Below, piece after piece: positions 22,036 to 31,246 of a stretch of 64,000 bases of DNA. Source of the DNA: an uncultured Ferrovum sp. (lineage in GTDB: Bacteria > Pseudomonadota > Gammaproteobacteria > Burkholderiales > Ferrovaceae); the NCBI GenBank assembly GCA_903905585.1, contig CAIVHB010000007.1, forward strand, positions 1-64,000, read 5' to 3'. The notes below the pieces were generated by a model. The model was not told the DNA's origin. It did no database searches and worked only from the letters and a program-made list of their open reading frames with translations. Within the stretch, counting starts at the first letter, position 1. Each line of letters begins with the position of its first letter. The position numbers were made by a program, and so were the translations under genes.

Positions 22036-22653
22036 ATGTACTCTCGACGTCATTGGCTTCAACGAATTAGTCTTGGGCTGATTTCAATCCCTGCTTTATC
22101 TTTTATTCAATTGGATGCTCAGGCATCTTCTCATTGCACCCCCGCCTCTAAAGGAAAAAAAATGGTCCGTCTTAAAACCAGTGCTGGTGATATCGTTCTT
22201 GAACTTGATCAGGAAAAAGCACCTAAAACTGTTGCGAATTTTCTTCATTATGTTGAATCAGGTTTTTATGCGGGCACGATTTTCCATCGTGTGATCAACG
22301 GCTTCATGGTTCAAGGTGGTGGATTTGACGTGAAAGGGCAGCAAAAGAAGACCGAAGCGCCCATTGAAAATGAGGCAGCGAATGGCTTAAAGAACGATAT
22401 GTACACGGTTGCAATGGCCCGCACCGGTGATCCCCACTCTGCTACGGCCCAGTTCTTCATCAATGTGTCGAACAATGATTTCCTCAACTTCACCGCTCCT
22501 AATCCAAGAGGTTTTGGTTACGCTGTTTTTGGTAAAGTAGTGGAAGGAATGGATGTCGTCGATAAGATGAAAGCGATGCCCACCTCCACACGTATGGGCA
22601 TGGCAGATTGGCCTAAAGAAGACTTGGTTATTCTTTCAGCTGAAGTGTGCTGA
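22036..22653 (+). CDS. Cyclophilin-type peptidyl-prolyl cis-trans isomerase
   Basis: Cis-trans isomerisation of X-Pro bonds. The cyclophilin core has [33 protein letters not shown] and FGYAVFGKV. From ATG 22036 the protein is 205 residues with an export-type leader of about 31 residues. That leader contains SRRHWLQR, which resembles a twin-arginine motif. A second in-frame ATG at 22162, preceded by AAGGA at ideal spacing, would give a 163-residue cytosolic PpiB-type protein starting [10 protein letters not shown]. Both products may be made. The stop overlaps the lpxH start by seven bases. Confidence 0.93.
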   Translation: MYSRRHWLQRISLGLISIPALSFIQLDAQASSHCTPASKGKKMVRLKTSAGDIVLELDQEKAPKTVANFLHYVESGFYAGTIFHRVINGFMVQGGGFDVKGQQKKTEAPIENEAANGLKNDMYTVAMARTGDPHSATAQFFINVSNNDFLNFTAPNPRGFGYAVFGKVVEGMDVVDKMKAMPTSTRMGMADWPKEDLVILSAEVC

Positions 22654-23387
22654 AATCTAAACAAGTCAGCCTACTTGTATCGGATGTACACCTGTGTGAA
22701 GAACGTCCTGCGCAGGTGGATCGCTTTATCGGTGTGTTAGAGGGGCCTGCTCGCGAAGCCGATTCTGTATTTATCCTAGGCGATTTATTTGAATACTGGG
22801 TAGGCGATGATGATTGCTCGGCGTCTTTGCCTCAGCGTGTGATGGCGTCTTTGAAGGTATTGTCTGACTCGGGTTGTAAAACTTACTTTACCTGTGGTAA
22901 CCGTGATTTTTTAATCGGTAAAGCCTTTGCGGATCAGGCTGGGTTGATCTGTCTGGATGACCCTTGCTTGATCGATATTCAAGGTACGCCGACTATTCTG
23001 ATGCACGGTGATTTGTTGTGTACGGATGACTCTGCTTATCTTGCTTTTCGTCAGCAGGTGCGTCACCCGCAATGGCAAGCGCAGTTTTTGGCGCAACCCC
23101 TCGCGCTTAGACACCAAATGGCACGTGGCGCGACTGTTGAAAGCGGTAAAGCCAAGCAAACCAAATCTGAAGAGATTATGGATGTGACTGAGACAGCGGT
23201 CGCTGCAGTCTTCCAGAAATTCAAAGTGAACCGCCTGATTCATGGGCACACGCATCGACCCGGGCATCACCAACACCTCGTTGATGCTCAACTTAGGGAT
23301 CGTTGGGTATTACCCGATTGGTATGGCCCAGGTGGTTATATACGGGTCACACCCAACCATATCGAAGAGATTCTTTTTTCAGCGTAA
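22647..23387 (+). CDS. lpxH: UDP-2,3-diacylglucosamine diphosphatase
   Basis: Peripheral inner-membrane metallophosphoesterase that hydrolyses UDP-2,3-diacylglucosamine to lipid X in lipid A synthesis. Metal-binding motifs in order are [34 protein letters not shown] and [10 protein letters not shown]. It starts with GTG at 22647, overlapping the cyclophilin stop, a neighbour arrangement common in betaproteobacteria. Length 246 is normal. Confidence 0.95.
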   Translation: MLKSKQVSLLVSDVHLCEERPAQVDRFIGVLEGPAREADSVFILGDLFEYWVGDDDCSASLPQRVMASLKVLSDSGCKTYFTCGNRDFLIGKAFADQAGLICLDDPCLIDIQGTPTILMHGDLLCTDDSAYLAFRQQVRHPQWQAQFLAQPLALRHQMARGATVESGKAKQTKSEEIMDVTETAVAAVFQKFKVNRLIHGHTHRPGHHQHLVDAQLRDRWVLPDWYGPGGYIRVTPNHIEEILFSA

Positions 23388-23431
23388 ACTTTTCATGCGT
23401 CATCCGCTCAAAGCATAAAAAGGAGTTTTAT

Positions 23432-24070
23432 ATGACCCCCGAAGAAAAAAGTCTTTTGAATGCATTTTTAGGGCGCCTAGGAAATGCAGGTCCTGTTCAG
23501 GCTGATGCAGAAGCCGCGATGATGATTGCTAAAACGGCAGAGCAGCACCCTTCAGCGCTGTATCTTACGGTGCAAAGAGCAGTATGGTTGGAGCAAGCCC
23601 TTCAACATGCCGAAGAGAGAATTAAAGCGCTTGAGGCGGAAAAACAGCAAGCGGGTGTTCCGGCTGCCGCGGGTAACCCTTGGTTATCGAATACATGGGG
23701 ATCTGGCGCCGATAATGGGCGTGTTGCAGTGCCTCCGTCGCGTGGGGTTGTGCCAGGGCCTGCACAGGGAAATCCAGCTTATATGGCCCCGGGGCCTGTT
23801 TATGGTGCGAATCCGGGTTTTATGGCGGGTGGTGGTTTTATGGGCGGGGGCGGCGGTAGTTTCCTGGCGAACGTTGCCGCTACAGCTGCTGGCGTGGCGG
23901 TAGGAGAAATGGTGGTAGATGCCTTTAGCCATCACTCTGATTCTCGTGCTGAATCCGATATTCCTGCCGAGCATCACCCTCACCATTCTGTGGTGGATAC
24001 GGATTACACCCCATCAGATGACTACGATAGCGGTGATAGTGGGGGATTTGGCGGCGGAACAGATGTTTAA
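23432..24070 (+). CDS. DUF2076 family protein
   Basis: Conserved protein of unknown function. The start at 23432 is fixed by AAGGAG nine bases upstream and by MTPEEKSLLNAFLGRL, the usual family N-terminus. The N-terminal half is helical (about 1-75), the middle is Gly/Pro/Ala-rich with FMAGGGFMGGGGGSFLANVA, and a small hydrophobic stretch (about 145-165) follows. The tail is rich in His and Asp (HHPHHS, DDYDSGDSGG), which could bind metal. It ends before a bidirectional terminator. Periplasmic or ligand-binding roles are reported only by annotation, so I propose none. Confidence 0.85.
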   Translation: MTPEEKSLLNAFLGRLGNAGPVQADAEAAMMIAKTAEQHPSALYLTVQRAVWLEQALQHAEERIKALEAEKQQAGVPAAAGNPWLSNTWGSGADNGRVAVPPSRGVVPGPAQGNPAYMAPGPVYGANPGFMAGGGFMGGGGGSFLANVAATAAGVAVGEMVVDAFSHHSDSRAESDIPAEHHPHHSVVDTDYTPSDDYDSGDSGGFGGGTDV

Positions 24071-24131
24071 AAGGGAGACGGCATGGGAGGAGATCAACAG
24101 ACCTCCTTGCGACAACAATCGCTGAGCCAAA

Positions 24132-24172
24132 TAAAAAAAAGAGGGTGCGCATTGCAGCGCCCTCTTTTTTGA
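24132..24172. terminator. Bidirectional intrinsic terminator between DUF2076 gene and dnaJ
   Basis: A run of A, then GAGGG, TGCGC, a short loop, GCGC, CCTC and a T run. The GC-rich stem is flanked by A-tract and T-tract, so it can end transcripts from both strands. It lies between the convergent DUF2076 gene and dnaJ. Confidence 0.88.
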
Positions 24173-24185
24173 TGCCATCCCTCTT

Positions 24186-25310
24186 TTATTCTGCTGCGAA
24201 GAAGGCCTTCACTTTATCCATCCAAGATTTTGCCCTTGGGTTTTGACTGCCATCTTTCATGTTGATGGAATCAAATTCGCGCAGGAGTTCTTTCTGGCGG
24301 TCGGTAAGTTTGACCGGAGTCTCAAGGATGACGTGGCACATGAGATCGCCATGCCCTGAGCTTCTGAGTGCTTTGATGCCTTTGCCGCGAAGCCGGAAGA
24401 CTTGCCCTGATTGTGTTTCAGAAGGAATCTTTAACTTAGCGTGGCCATCTAGTGTGGGGATGTCGATTTCTCCACCCAGTGCAGCCGTAGTAAAGCTAAT
24501 TGGCATTTCGCAATGCAGATCATTATTTTGACGTTGGAATACGGGGTGATTACGGATTTGAATCACTACATACAAATCTCCACGCGGGGCACCTGGTGAC
24601 CCGGCTTCGCCCTCACCGTTGAGACGAATACGATCTCCTTCATCAATTCCAGCAGGAATTTTGACTGAAAGCGTTTTGTTGCGGCGAATGCGTCCTGAGC
24701 CAGAGCATGGGCTACAGGGGCTGGTGATCATCTTGCCAGAACCATGACAACGGGCGCAGGTTTGTTGAATGGAGAAAAAGCCTTGCTGCATGCGTACCTG
24801 GCCTTGACCATTACAGGTAGTACAGGTAATGGGTTGTGTTCCGGCCTTTGCACCAGAGCCTTTGCACGTTTCACAAGACTCCATGGCAGGAACTTGAATG
24901 CGGGTCTCTGTTCCTCGAGCGGCTTCTTCTAAGCCGATCTCTAGGTTGTAACGCAAATCGGCCCCACGATAGGGACCGTTTTGTCGCGAACGTCCAGCGC
25001 CTCCGCCAAAGATATCGCCAAAGATATCGCCAAAGGCATCAGCAAAATTAGGACCTGCGCCTCCCGCACCCCCCGCCATTGAGGGGTCTACACCGGCATG
25101 CCCATAACGATCATAGGCACTGCGTTTTTCTGGTTCGGAAAGAATTTCATAGGCCTCTTTGGCTTCTTTGAACATCGTTTCCGCTTTGGGATTATCCGGA
25201 TTACGATCCGGATGATGTTTCATCGCTAGCTTTTTATAGGCCTTCTTGATTTCTTCATCCGAGGCGTCACGATTGACGCCTAGGACTTCATACAGGTCTT
25301 TTTTGCTCAT
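24186..25310 (-). CDS. dnaJ: Chaperone DnaJ
   Basis: Co-chaperone that stimulates DnaK ATP hydrolysis and delivers substrates. The J domain (about 1-70) has the HPD motif in [10 protein letters not shown], followed by a Gly/Phe-rich linker. Four CxxCxGxG zinc repeats ([32 protein letters not shown]) lie at about 145-215, then the C-terminal substrate-binding domains. Length 374 is standard. It starts three bases after the dnaK stop, as the last gene of grpE-dnaK-dnaJ. Confidence 0.98.
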   Translation of the reverse strand: MSKKDLYEVLGVNRDASDEEIKKAYKKLAMKHHPDRNPDNPKAETMFKEAKEAYEILSEPEKRSAYDRYGHAGVDPSMAGGAGGAGPNFADAFGDIFGDIFGGGAGRSRQNGPYRGADLRYNLEIGLEEAARGTETRIQVPAMESCETCKGSGAKAGTQPITCTTCNGQGQVRMQQGFFSIQQTCARCHGSGKMITSPCSPCSGSGRIRRNKTLSVKIPAGIDEGDRIRLNGEGEAGSPGAPRGDLYVVIQIRNHPVFQRQNNDLHCEMPISFTTAALGGEIDIPTLDGHAKLKIPSETQSGQVFRLRGKGIKALRSSGHGDLMCHVILETPVKLTDRQKELLREFDSINMKDGSQNPRAKSWMDKVKAFFAAE

Positions 25311-25313
25311 TCC

Positions 25314-27278
25314 TTAGGCCTTACCGGGATCCTTAACTTCCTCAAATTCAGCATCGACAACGTTGTCTTTGCCCTCTGCGGTTCCTGCATGGCTTGCACC
25401 AGAGGCACCTGCGGTGGAGCTGGATCCTGCGTGGCCATCACCTCCACCCGCTGCACCCGCTTGCGCAGCATACATTTTTTCGGTGAGCTTATGCGAAGCT
25501 TCAGCAAGTGCGGTGGTTTTGGCTTCAATTTCTTCAACACTTTCAGATTTTTCGGCCTCTTTAGCATCTTTCAATGCCTGTTCGATCTTGGACTTCTCGT
25601 CGGCTTCCATGCCTTCGCCATGATCTTTTAGCATTTTCTCGACGGAGTGAACCAATCCTTCCAAGCTATTGCGTGCATTCACTAAGGCCAAGGTCTTCTT
25701 GTCTTCCTCTGCATGGGTTTCAGCATCGTTCACCATGCGTTGAATTTCTTCCTCAGTCAGGCCCGAATTTGCCTTAATGGTGATTTTATTTTCTTTGCCT
25801 GTTGCTTTGTCTTTAGCGCTGACATGCACATTGCCGTTGGCATCGATATCAAACGTTACCTCAATTTGTGGCGTGCCACGTGGTGCGGGTGGAATGTCTG
25901 ACAAATTGAATTGCCCCAAACTCTTGTTGCCAGAGGCCACATCGCGCTCACCTTGCAGCACGTGGATGGTCACAGCAGATTGATTGTCATCCGCGGTTGA
26001 GAACACTTGTGAAGCACGGGTAGGAATGGTGGTGTTTTTGGCGATCAACTTGGTCATCACGCCACCCATGGTTTCAATACCAAGAGACAGAGGGCTGACG
26101 TCTAATAACACGACATCTTTTACATCGCCTTGCAGCACTCCGCCCTGAATGGCGGCCCCCACTGCAACCGCTTCGTCGGGGTTCACATCGCGACGGGGGT
26201 CGCGCAGGAAGAATTCTTTCACTTTCTCTTGCACTTTGGGCATACGTGTCTGACCGCCAACCAAAATCACATCAGCGATATCAGAAATTTTGACGCCAGC
26301 ATCTTTCATTGCTATCTCGCAAGGTCCGATGGTGCGGGCAATTAAGTCGTCTACCAAGCTCTCTAGTTTTGAGCGCGTGAGTTTAACGACCAAGTGCTTA
26401 GGTCCTGTAGCATCTGCCGTGATGTAGGGCAGATTGACTTCGGTTTGTGCAGAGGAAGAGAGCTCAATTTTGGCTTTTTCAGCGGCATCTTTAAGACGCT
26501 GCAAGGCCAACATATCTTTGCGCAGATCAATACTATTTTCTTTGCGGAACTCTTCTGCCAAGAAATCAATGATGCGTAAGTCAAAATCCTCACCGCCCAA
26601 GAAGGTATCGCCATTGGTGGAGAGCACTTCGAAGGCGTGTTCCCCGTCGATTTCGGAAATATCAATAATCGAAACGTCAAAGGTGCCGCCACCCAAGTCG
26701 TACACGGCAACCTTACGATCGCCTTCTTTCTTATCCATACCAAAGGCTAGTGCAGCAGCGGTAGGTTCATTGATGATACGTTTGACATCAAGACCAGCAA
26801 TACGGCCAGCGTCTTTGGTGGCTTGACGCTGAGAGTCATTAAAATAAGCAGGAACAGTAATGACGGCTTCGGTGACTTCTTCGCCCAGATAATCCTCGGC
26901 AGTTTTCTTCATTTTGCGTAAAACTTCGGCGGACACTTGAGGCGGTGCCATTTGTTTGCCGCGCGCTTCTACCCATGCGTCGCCGTTAGATGCTTTCACG
27001 ATGCTGTAAGGCACCATGCCTTTGTCTTTTTGCACCATATCTTCATCAAAGCGCCGACCAATCAGGCGCTTAACAGCAAACAAAGTGTTGGTAGGGTTAG
27101 TAATTGCTTGGCGTTTTGCAGGCGAGCCAACTAAAACCTCACCATCCTCCATGTACGCCACGATAGAAGGAGTGGTGCGAGCGCCTTCTGCGTTTTCAAT
27201 CACTTTAGGGACCCCGTTTTCCATGACGGAAACGCAGGAGTTAGTCGTACCTAAGTCAATTCCAATGATCTTGCCCAT
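25314..27278 (-). CDS. dnaK: Chaperone DnaK (Hsp70)
   Basis: ATP-dependent folding chaperone. The nucleotide-binding domain begins [15 protein letters not shown] and has [13 protein letters not shown] and the second signature [15 protein letters not shown]. The linker [15 protein letters not shown] leads to the substrate domain, and the lid ends in a Gly/Ala-rich tail and EFEEVKD. Length 654 is slightly long but normal. AGAGGAA precedes the ATG. A sigma-32-like promoter lies in the 115 bp between grpE and this gene. Confidence 0.99.
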   Translation of the reverse strand: MGKIIGIDLGTTNSCVSVMENGVPKVIENAEGARTTPSIVAYMEDGEVLVGSPAKRQAITNPTNTLFAVKRLIGRRFDEDMVQKDKGMVPYSIVKASNGDAWVEARGKQMAPPQVSAEVLRKMKKTAEDYLGEEVTEAVITVPAYFNDSQRQATKDAGRIAGLDVKRIINEPTAAALAFGMDKKEGDRKVAVYDLGGGTFDVSIIDISEIDGEHAFEVLSTNGDTFLGGEDFDLRIIDFLAEEFRKENSIDLRKDMLALQRLKDAAEKAKIELSSSAQTEVNLPYITADATGPKHLVVKLTRSKLESLVDDLIARTIGPCEIAMKDAGVKISDIADVILVGGQTRMPKVQEKVKEFFLRDPRRDVNPDEAVAVGAAIQGGVLQGDVKDVVLLDVSPLSLGIETMGGVMTKLIAKNTTIPTRASQVFSTADDNQSAVTIHVLQGERDVASGNKSLGQFNLSDIPPAPRGTPQIEVTFDIDANGNVHVSAKDKATGKENKITIKANSGLTEEEIQRMVNDAETHAEEDKKTLALVNARNSLEGLVHSVEKMLKDHGEGMEADEKSKIEQALKDAKEAEKSESVEEIEAKTTALAEASHKLTEKMYAAQAGAAGGGDGHAGSSSTAGASGASHAGTAEGKDNVVDAEFEEVKDPGKA

Positions 27279-27317
27279 GATTTTGTTCCTCTAAGCGGGA
27301 AATAACAGATGACTCAT

Positions 27318-27345
27318 AACTGGGGGAGTCCTTCTGGATTTCAAG
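27318..27345 (-). promoter_or_regulatory. Sigma-32 (heat-shock) promoter upstream of dnaK
   Basis: On the minus strand CTTGAAA, 13 bases, then CCCCAGTT. This matches the RpoH consensus CTTGAAA / CCCCATNT with one mismatch in the -10. It lies in the grpE-dnaK gap, so dnaK-dnaJ can be transcribed separately from grpE. The predicted transcript starts near 27311, about 33 bases before the ATG. Confidence 0.72.
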
Positions 27346-27393
27346 CGGTGATGATTTGAAAACGATGATTTTTTTAAATTTTTTGATCTTTTA

Positions 27394-27954
27394 TTACGCT
27401 GGGGGCGTGTCTGGTTTGGCTTTAGCAACGGTTACAAAGGCCGGACGCAGAATACGTTCATGCAAGGCATAGCCTTTTTGCATTACTGAAAGCACGGTAT
27501 TGGGTGCTTCATCACTTTCTAAAGCAGAAATCGCTTGATGACGGTTAGGATCAAATTTTTCGCCAACAGGAGAAATTTCAAGCACATTAAATTTTTCGAA
27601 AACGCTTGATAGTTGTCGCAAGGTTAATTCAACGCCATTACGATAGGCTTCGACTTCGCTTTGTTGCACGGTTAAGGCCGCTTCAAGGCTGTCTTTTACG
27701 GTGACGAGTTCTGCTGCAAAGCTTTCTAAGGCGAATTTGCGCGCTTGCTGAAGATCGGCAGAAGCACGCTTGCGCACGTTATCGGTTTCAGCTTTGGCGC
27801 GCAAAAAATGATCGTGATTTTCTTGGGCCAAGGCTTCAACTTTGGCCAGACGCTGTTCTACGGTGAGATCTTCATAGGGGGTTGCCGCGGCGCTGGCAGC
27901 TTCTTCTGAGGCGGGGGGGTGGATAGGTTCTGGGTTGGTTTGCTCGTCTTGCAT
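27394..27954 (-). CDS. grpE: Nucleotide exchange factor GrpE
   Basis: Exchanges ADP for ATP on DnaK. The N-terminal part (about 1-45) is acidic and disordered. A long coiled coil about 48-100 follows (AKVEALAQENHDHFLRAKAE), then the beta domain with FDPNRHQAIS and VLSVMQKGYALHERILRPA. The start at 27954 is chosen because AAGGAG lies six bases upstream on the minus strand; the frame extends nine residues further to 27981 without support. Length 186. Confidence 0.96.
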   Translation of the reverse strand: MQDEQTNPEPIHPPASEEAASAAATPYEDLTVEQRLAKVEALAQENHDHFLRAKAETDNVRKRASADLQQARKFALESFAAELVTVKDSLEAALTVQQSEVEAYRNGVELTLRQLSSVFEKFNVLEISPVGEKFDPNRHQAISALESDEAPNTVLSVMQKGYALHERILRPAFVTVAKAKPDTPPA

Positions 27955-27997
27955 GAAGGGCTCCTTGAATACTGACATCAACTGCCGGTTGGCATGC

Positions 27998-28025
27998 AGA
28001 TGGGGGCGTTACGTCACGCTTCAAG
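27998..28025 (-). promoter_or_regulatory. Sigma-32 (heat-shock) promoter upstream of grpE
   Basis: On the minus strand CTTGAAG, 13 bases, then CCCCATCT, a near-perfect RpoH promoter. The predicted start near 27990 leaves a leader of about 36 bases before the GrpE ATG. The -35 end lies 21 bp from the hemH stop, so grpE is not dependent on read-through from hemH. Confidence 0.8.
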
Positions 28026-28045
28026 TGTGCCCAGAAAAAAACCTT

Positions 28046-29155
28046 TTAGTATGTGCTGCCGAGCGCTTTAGCTGCCTTACTCTGAATTTCGGCTTCTTCT
28101 TGATCTTTTTGAGGATTCCAATCAAGACTGCGCCATCCGCTTAAGTTTTCTGCAGCGATCTTGGCCATGGCCGCTATCCATTGAGGGTCAGTATTTAGGG
28201 CAGGGATGTAATGATAGGTTTCACCCCCCTCCTCGATAAAGGCATCATGGACTTCCATGCCAATCTCTTCGATTGTTTCTAGGCAGTCAGAGGGGAATCC
28301 TGGGCAGATCACATCTATTTTTCGAGTCCCTGTTTTTGCCAGTTCTCGAACGGTGGGCTCGGTGTAAGGTTTGATCCACTCCGCACGGCCAAATAGCGAT
28401 TGGAAGGTGACAATCCAATCATCTGGTTTCAGTTCTAGGTATTCTGCTAACAGGCGCCCGGTTTTGAGACACTCGCAGTGATAAGGGTCACCTTTATCGA
28501 GTGTATAGCGGGGCACCCCATGGAAACTCATCACGAGTTTCTCGGGTTGTCCATGCTCTGCCCAATGTTTGCGAACATTGGAGGCTAGTGCAGCAATATA
28601 GGCTGGGTGGTCATGAAAATTTCGCACTGTGCGCAATCCGGGCACATTACGTAAACGACGGAAGGTGTCGGCAACCGCATCCATTGAGGAGGCCGTGGTA
28701 CTGGCGGCATATTGCGGGTACATCGGGAAAAACAGGAGGCGGTCACAGCCTTTGGCCCTGAGCTCTAGTATGGCCGATTCAATCGAGGGGTTGCCATAGC
28801 GCATTCCCCAAGCCACCTCAACAGGTTCTCCGCCGTCTTTTGATAGCGTTTCGGCAAGTCCTTTGGCTTGTTGTTCTGTCCAGTATCTAAGAGGAGAGCC
28901 GCCTTCTTCCATCCAGACTTTGGCGTACTTGGCCGCTGACTTGGCAGGGCGAGTATTGAGAATGATACCGTTCAGAATGAGCCACCAAATTGGCCGAGGA
29001 ATTTCTACCACACGTGGATCGCCCAAAAACTCTTTGAGGTATCTCCTCAGAGCGAGGGCAGTGGGGGCGTCAGGGGTGCCTAGGTTGGTCACAATGATCC
29101 CTATTCGGCGAGGAGAACCGTGTTGATAAGCGGGTTCTGGGATGTACTGAGGCAT
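28046..29155 (-). CDS. hemH: Ferrochelatase
   Basis: Inserts ferrous iron into protoporphyrin IX, the last haem step, at the membrane face. The N-terminal VTNLGTPDAPT, the RYWTEQQA segment, MRYGNPSIESAI and FFPMYPQYAASTT are family motifs. The catalytic histidine lies in VMSFHGVPRYTLDKGDPYH. The signature FQSLFGRAEWIKPYT is near residue 258. Length 369 is typical of proteobacterial enzymes. GGAG lies seven bases before the ATG. It sits between hrcA and grpE, as in many betaproteobacteria. Confidence 0.97.
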   Translation of the reverse strand: MPQYIPEPAYQHGSPRRIGIIVTNLGTPDAPTALALRRYLKEFLGDPRVVEIPRPIWWLILNGIILNTRPAKSAAKYAKVWMEEGGSPLRYWTEQQAKGLAETLSKDGGEPVEVAWGMRYGNPSIESAILELRAKGCDRLLFFPMYPQYAASTTASSMDAVADTFRRLRNVPGLRTVRNFHDHPAYIAALASNVRKHWAEHGQPEKLVMSFHGVPRYTLDKGDPYHCECLKTGRLLAEYLELKPDDWIVTFQSLFGRAEWIKPYTEPTVRELAKTGTRKIDVICPGFPSDCLETIEEIGMEVHDAFIEEGGETYHYIPALNTDPQWIAAMAKIAAENLSGWRSLDWNPQKDQEEAEIQSKAAKALGSTY

Positions 29156-29230
29156 GAAGTCTCCGAAAAGAGGGCAGTAAACCGGGAGTCAGCACCGGTG
29201 ATCAAAGTGTATCAGCTAAAAAAATGAGTG

Positions 29231-30247
29231 TTATGCAGACAGTGCGCTTGAGAGAAGTTTTGCAGTGATATCCACAATGGGGATAATCCGTTCGTAGGCC
29301 ATTCGGGTGGGCCCAACAACGCCAACTGTTCCCACTACCTTTCCGTCTACCTCATAGGGGGCAGAAACCATCGTAAATTCATCTACAGGCAACAGGCCAG
29401 AGTCCCCACCAATAAAGATACTCACCCCATCAGCCCGTTGACTGGCATCCAGCAACTGCAGTAAAGAGGTTTTTTCTTCAAACATTCCAAATAATTGACG
29501 CAATTTCAACATATCAGCGGTGGGTTCATGACGAACAATTAAATTTCCCTCACCCGATAGTACGTAGTCATTGCGTGTTTCGTTCAGTGCTTCTCTACCT
29601 AAATTGATTGCCGTTGTCATCAGTGAAGAAATATCTCGGTGCAGTGATTGAAGCTCTCCATGCACTCTATCTCGAACAGAATCAAAGCTCTGGCCAGCAT
29701 AATGGGTGTTGAGGAAGTTGGCGGCTTCGGTGAGCTGCGAGGGGCTATAGGGGCGATCCGTGACGATGATGCGATTTTGAACATCCCCGTCTTGTCCCAC
29801 AATAATGAGTAATAAGCGCTTTTCATTGAGGCGCAAAAACTCAACATGCCGGAAGCTAGGCGACTGGCGGGAAGGCATTCTGACCAATCCCGCGAACTGA
29901 GTGAGTTCAGAAAGAAGCTGTGAGGCCTGAGCCATCAATCGTTGAGGGTCATCAGGATGAAGATGGTCTTCAATTTGATTGAGTGCTTCTGACTCGATGG
30001 GTTTAATGGTGAGCAGGGTATCCACGAATATCCTGTATCCGCGGGGTGTGGGGATGCGTCCTGCAGAGGTATGGGGGCTTGTGACTAAGCCCATTTCTTC
30101 AAGATCGGACATCACATTGCGGATGGATGCAGGGGAGAGCTCCAAGCCAGAATGGCGTGACAAAGTCCGCGAGCCAACAGGTTGCCCCTCGACGATATAA
30201 CGCTCAACGAGCGCTTTTAGTAGCGAACGTGCCCGATCATTTAACAT
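29231..30247 (-). CDS. hrcA: Heat-inducible transcription repressor HrcA
   Basis: Repressor that binds CIRCE operators in other bacteria. The N-terminal winged helix includes [28 protein letters not shown] and [21 protein letters not shown]-like and dimerisation parts follow. I choose 30247 because homologues start [11 protein letters not shown]; 18 further in-frame upstream residues overlap the dyad region. Length 338. I found no CIRCE-like site (TTAGCACTC-N9-GAGTGCTAA) near it or near grpE/dnaK. Its targets, probably groESL, must be outside the window. Confidence 0.96.
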   Translation of the reverse strand: MLNDRARSLLKALVERYIVEGQPVGSRTLSRHSGLELSPASIRNVMSDLEEMGLVTSPHTSAGRIPTPRGYRIFVDTLLTIKPIESEALNQIEDHLHPDDPQRLMAQASQLLSELTQFAGLVRMPSRQSPSFRHVEFLRLNEKRLLLIIVGQDGDVQNRIIVTDRPYSPSQLTEAANFLNTHYAGQSFDSVRDRVHGELQSLHRDISSLMTTAINLGREALNETRNDYVLSGEGNLIVRHEPTADMLKLRQLFGMFEEKTSLLQLLDASQRADGVSIFIGGDSGLLPVDEFTMVSAPYEVDGKVVGTVGVVGPTRMAYERIIPIVDITAKLLSSALSA

Positions 30248-30271
30248 ATTGGATATTTTACACAAATACGC

Positions 30272-30318
30272 TTGAGCGTTATGAATACCCATTGCGCTCA
30301 ATGCAGACCGGTATTCAT
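30272..30318. promoter_or_regulatory. Two interleaved inverted repeats between hrcA and nadK
   Basis: Arm A TTGAGCG (30272-30278) pairs with CGCTCAA (30295-30301). Arm B ATGAATACC (30281-30289) pairs with GGTATTCAT (30310-30318). The arms alternate A1-B1-A2-B2. As DNA this could be overlapping operators for the divergent genes; as RNA it would fold as an H-type pseudoknot in the hrcA leader. Both pairings are perfect. Confidence 0.55.
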
Positions 30319-30361
30319 ATAGGTTTACTGCATCTCTAGCGGGTGTGGTTTAATCACGTTC

Positions 30362-31234
30362 ATGCAACCCACATTCGACATCATTGGGGTGATTGGTAAG
30401 TACGATAGTGCGCATCTCACCCGCTCAATGGAAAAATTAATTGGCTTTCTCATGACAAAGGGAAAGCAAGTCATCGTGGATGATCGTTCCATCGTTGTTG
30501 TCCCGTCTGGTCAAGTTGTGATGAAGCCTCTTTCTGAGCTCTCTGCCCTTGTTGATCTCGCTATCGTGCTGGGCGGCGATGGCACATTGTTATCTGCGGC
30601 GCGCCAGCTTGTTCAGCATGATGTGCCCGTAGTGGGGATCAATTTAGGTCGTTTGGGCTTTCTAACGGATATCCCTGCCGACTCGATGGAAGCGATGCTG
30701 GGCCAAATTTTAGAAGGGCAGTTTAAAGAGGAAGAGCGCGCCTTACTCTCTACAGTCGTGCTGCGTCATGGCTTACCCGTTCAAGAAACCTTGGCAATGA
30801 ATGATGTGGTGGTCAGCAAGGGTGCACGTGGGAGCATGGTCGAAATTGAAGTGTATGTAGACGGGCAGTTTGTGTATGGTTTGCGCGCCGATGGGCTGAT
30901 TATCTCGACCCCTACGGGATCTACGGCTTATGCATTGTCTAGTGGCGGCCCTATTGTGCATCCCTCTTTGAATGCTTTGATTTTGGCGCCTATTTGCCCG
31001 CATACGCTGAGTAATCGTCCTATTGTGCTCAGTGACCTTTCCCGCGTTGAAATTATTTTGGTGCGCGGGCCTTCTGCAAACGTCAATTTTGATGTTCAAA
31101 ATACATTCGATTTGGAAGATGAAGACCGTATTGTGATTACGCGGTCAGCTTCGCCTGCTCGACTTCTCCATCCGCATGGTCATAGCCATTTCGCCATGCT
31201 TCGCGAAAAGCTCCACTGGGGCGCGCATCTCTAG
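30362..31234 (+). CDS. nadK: NAD kinase
   Basis: ATP-dependent phosphorylation of NAD to NADP. The nucleotide-binding motif is VLGGDGTLLSAARQL, followed by INLGRLGFLTDI, the NE/D-like MNDVVVSKGA, DGLIISTPTGSTAYALSSGGP and the C-terminal HPHGHSHFAML. The length of 290 fits. It is divergent from hrcA and followed 12 bp later by recN, a frequent gene order (hrcA/nadK/recN) in Proteobacteria. Confidence 0.97.
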   Translation: MQPTFDIIGVIGKYDSAHLTRSMEKLIGFLMTKGKQVIVDDRSIVVVPSGQVVMKPLSELSALVDLAIVLGGDGTLLSAARQLVQHDVPVVGINLGRLGFLTDIPADSMEAMLGQILEGQFKEEERALLSTVVLRHGLPVQETLAMNDVVVSKGARGSMVEIEVYVDGQFVYGLRADGLIISTPTGSTAYALSSGGPIVHPSLNALILAPICPHTLSNRPIVLSDLSRVEIILVRGPSANVNFDVQNTFDLEDEDRIVITRSASPARLLHPHGHSHFAMLREKLHWGAHL

Positions 31235-31246
31235 GAAGCTTTAGCT

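Noticed and set aside
23303-23431. 43-residue N-terminal extension of the DUF2076 protein
   Set aside because: It overlaps lpxH, and a strong AAGGAG with a family-like N-terminus marks 23432.
27279-27393. CIRCE operator before dnaK
   Set aside because: No TTAGCACTC/GAGTGCTAA dyad is present; the region instead matches a sigma-32 promoter.
30302-30361. LexA/SOS operator for the nadK-recN genes
   Set aside because: No CTGT-N8-ACAG-like sequence is present.
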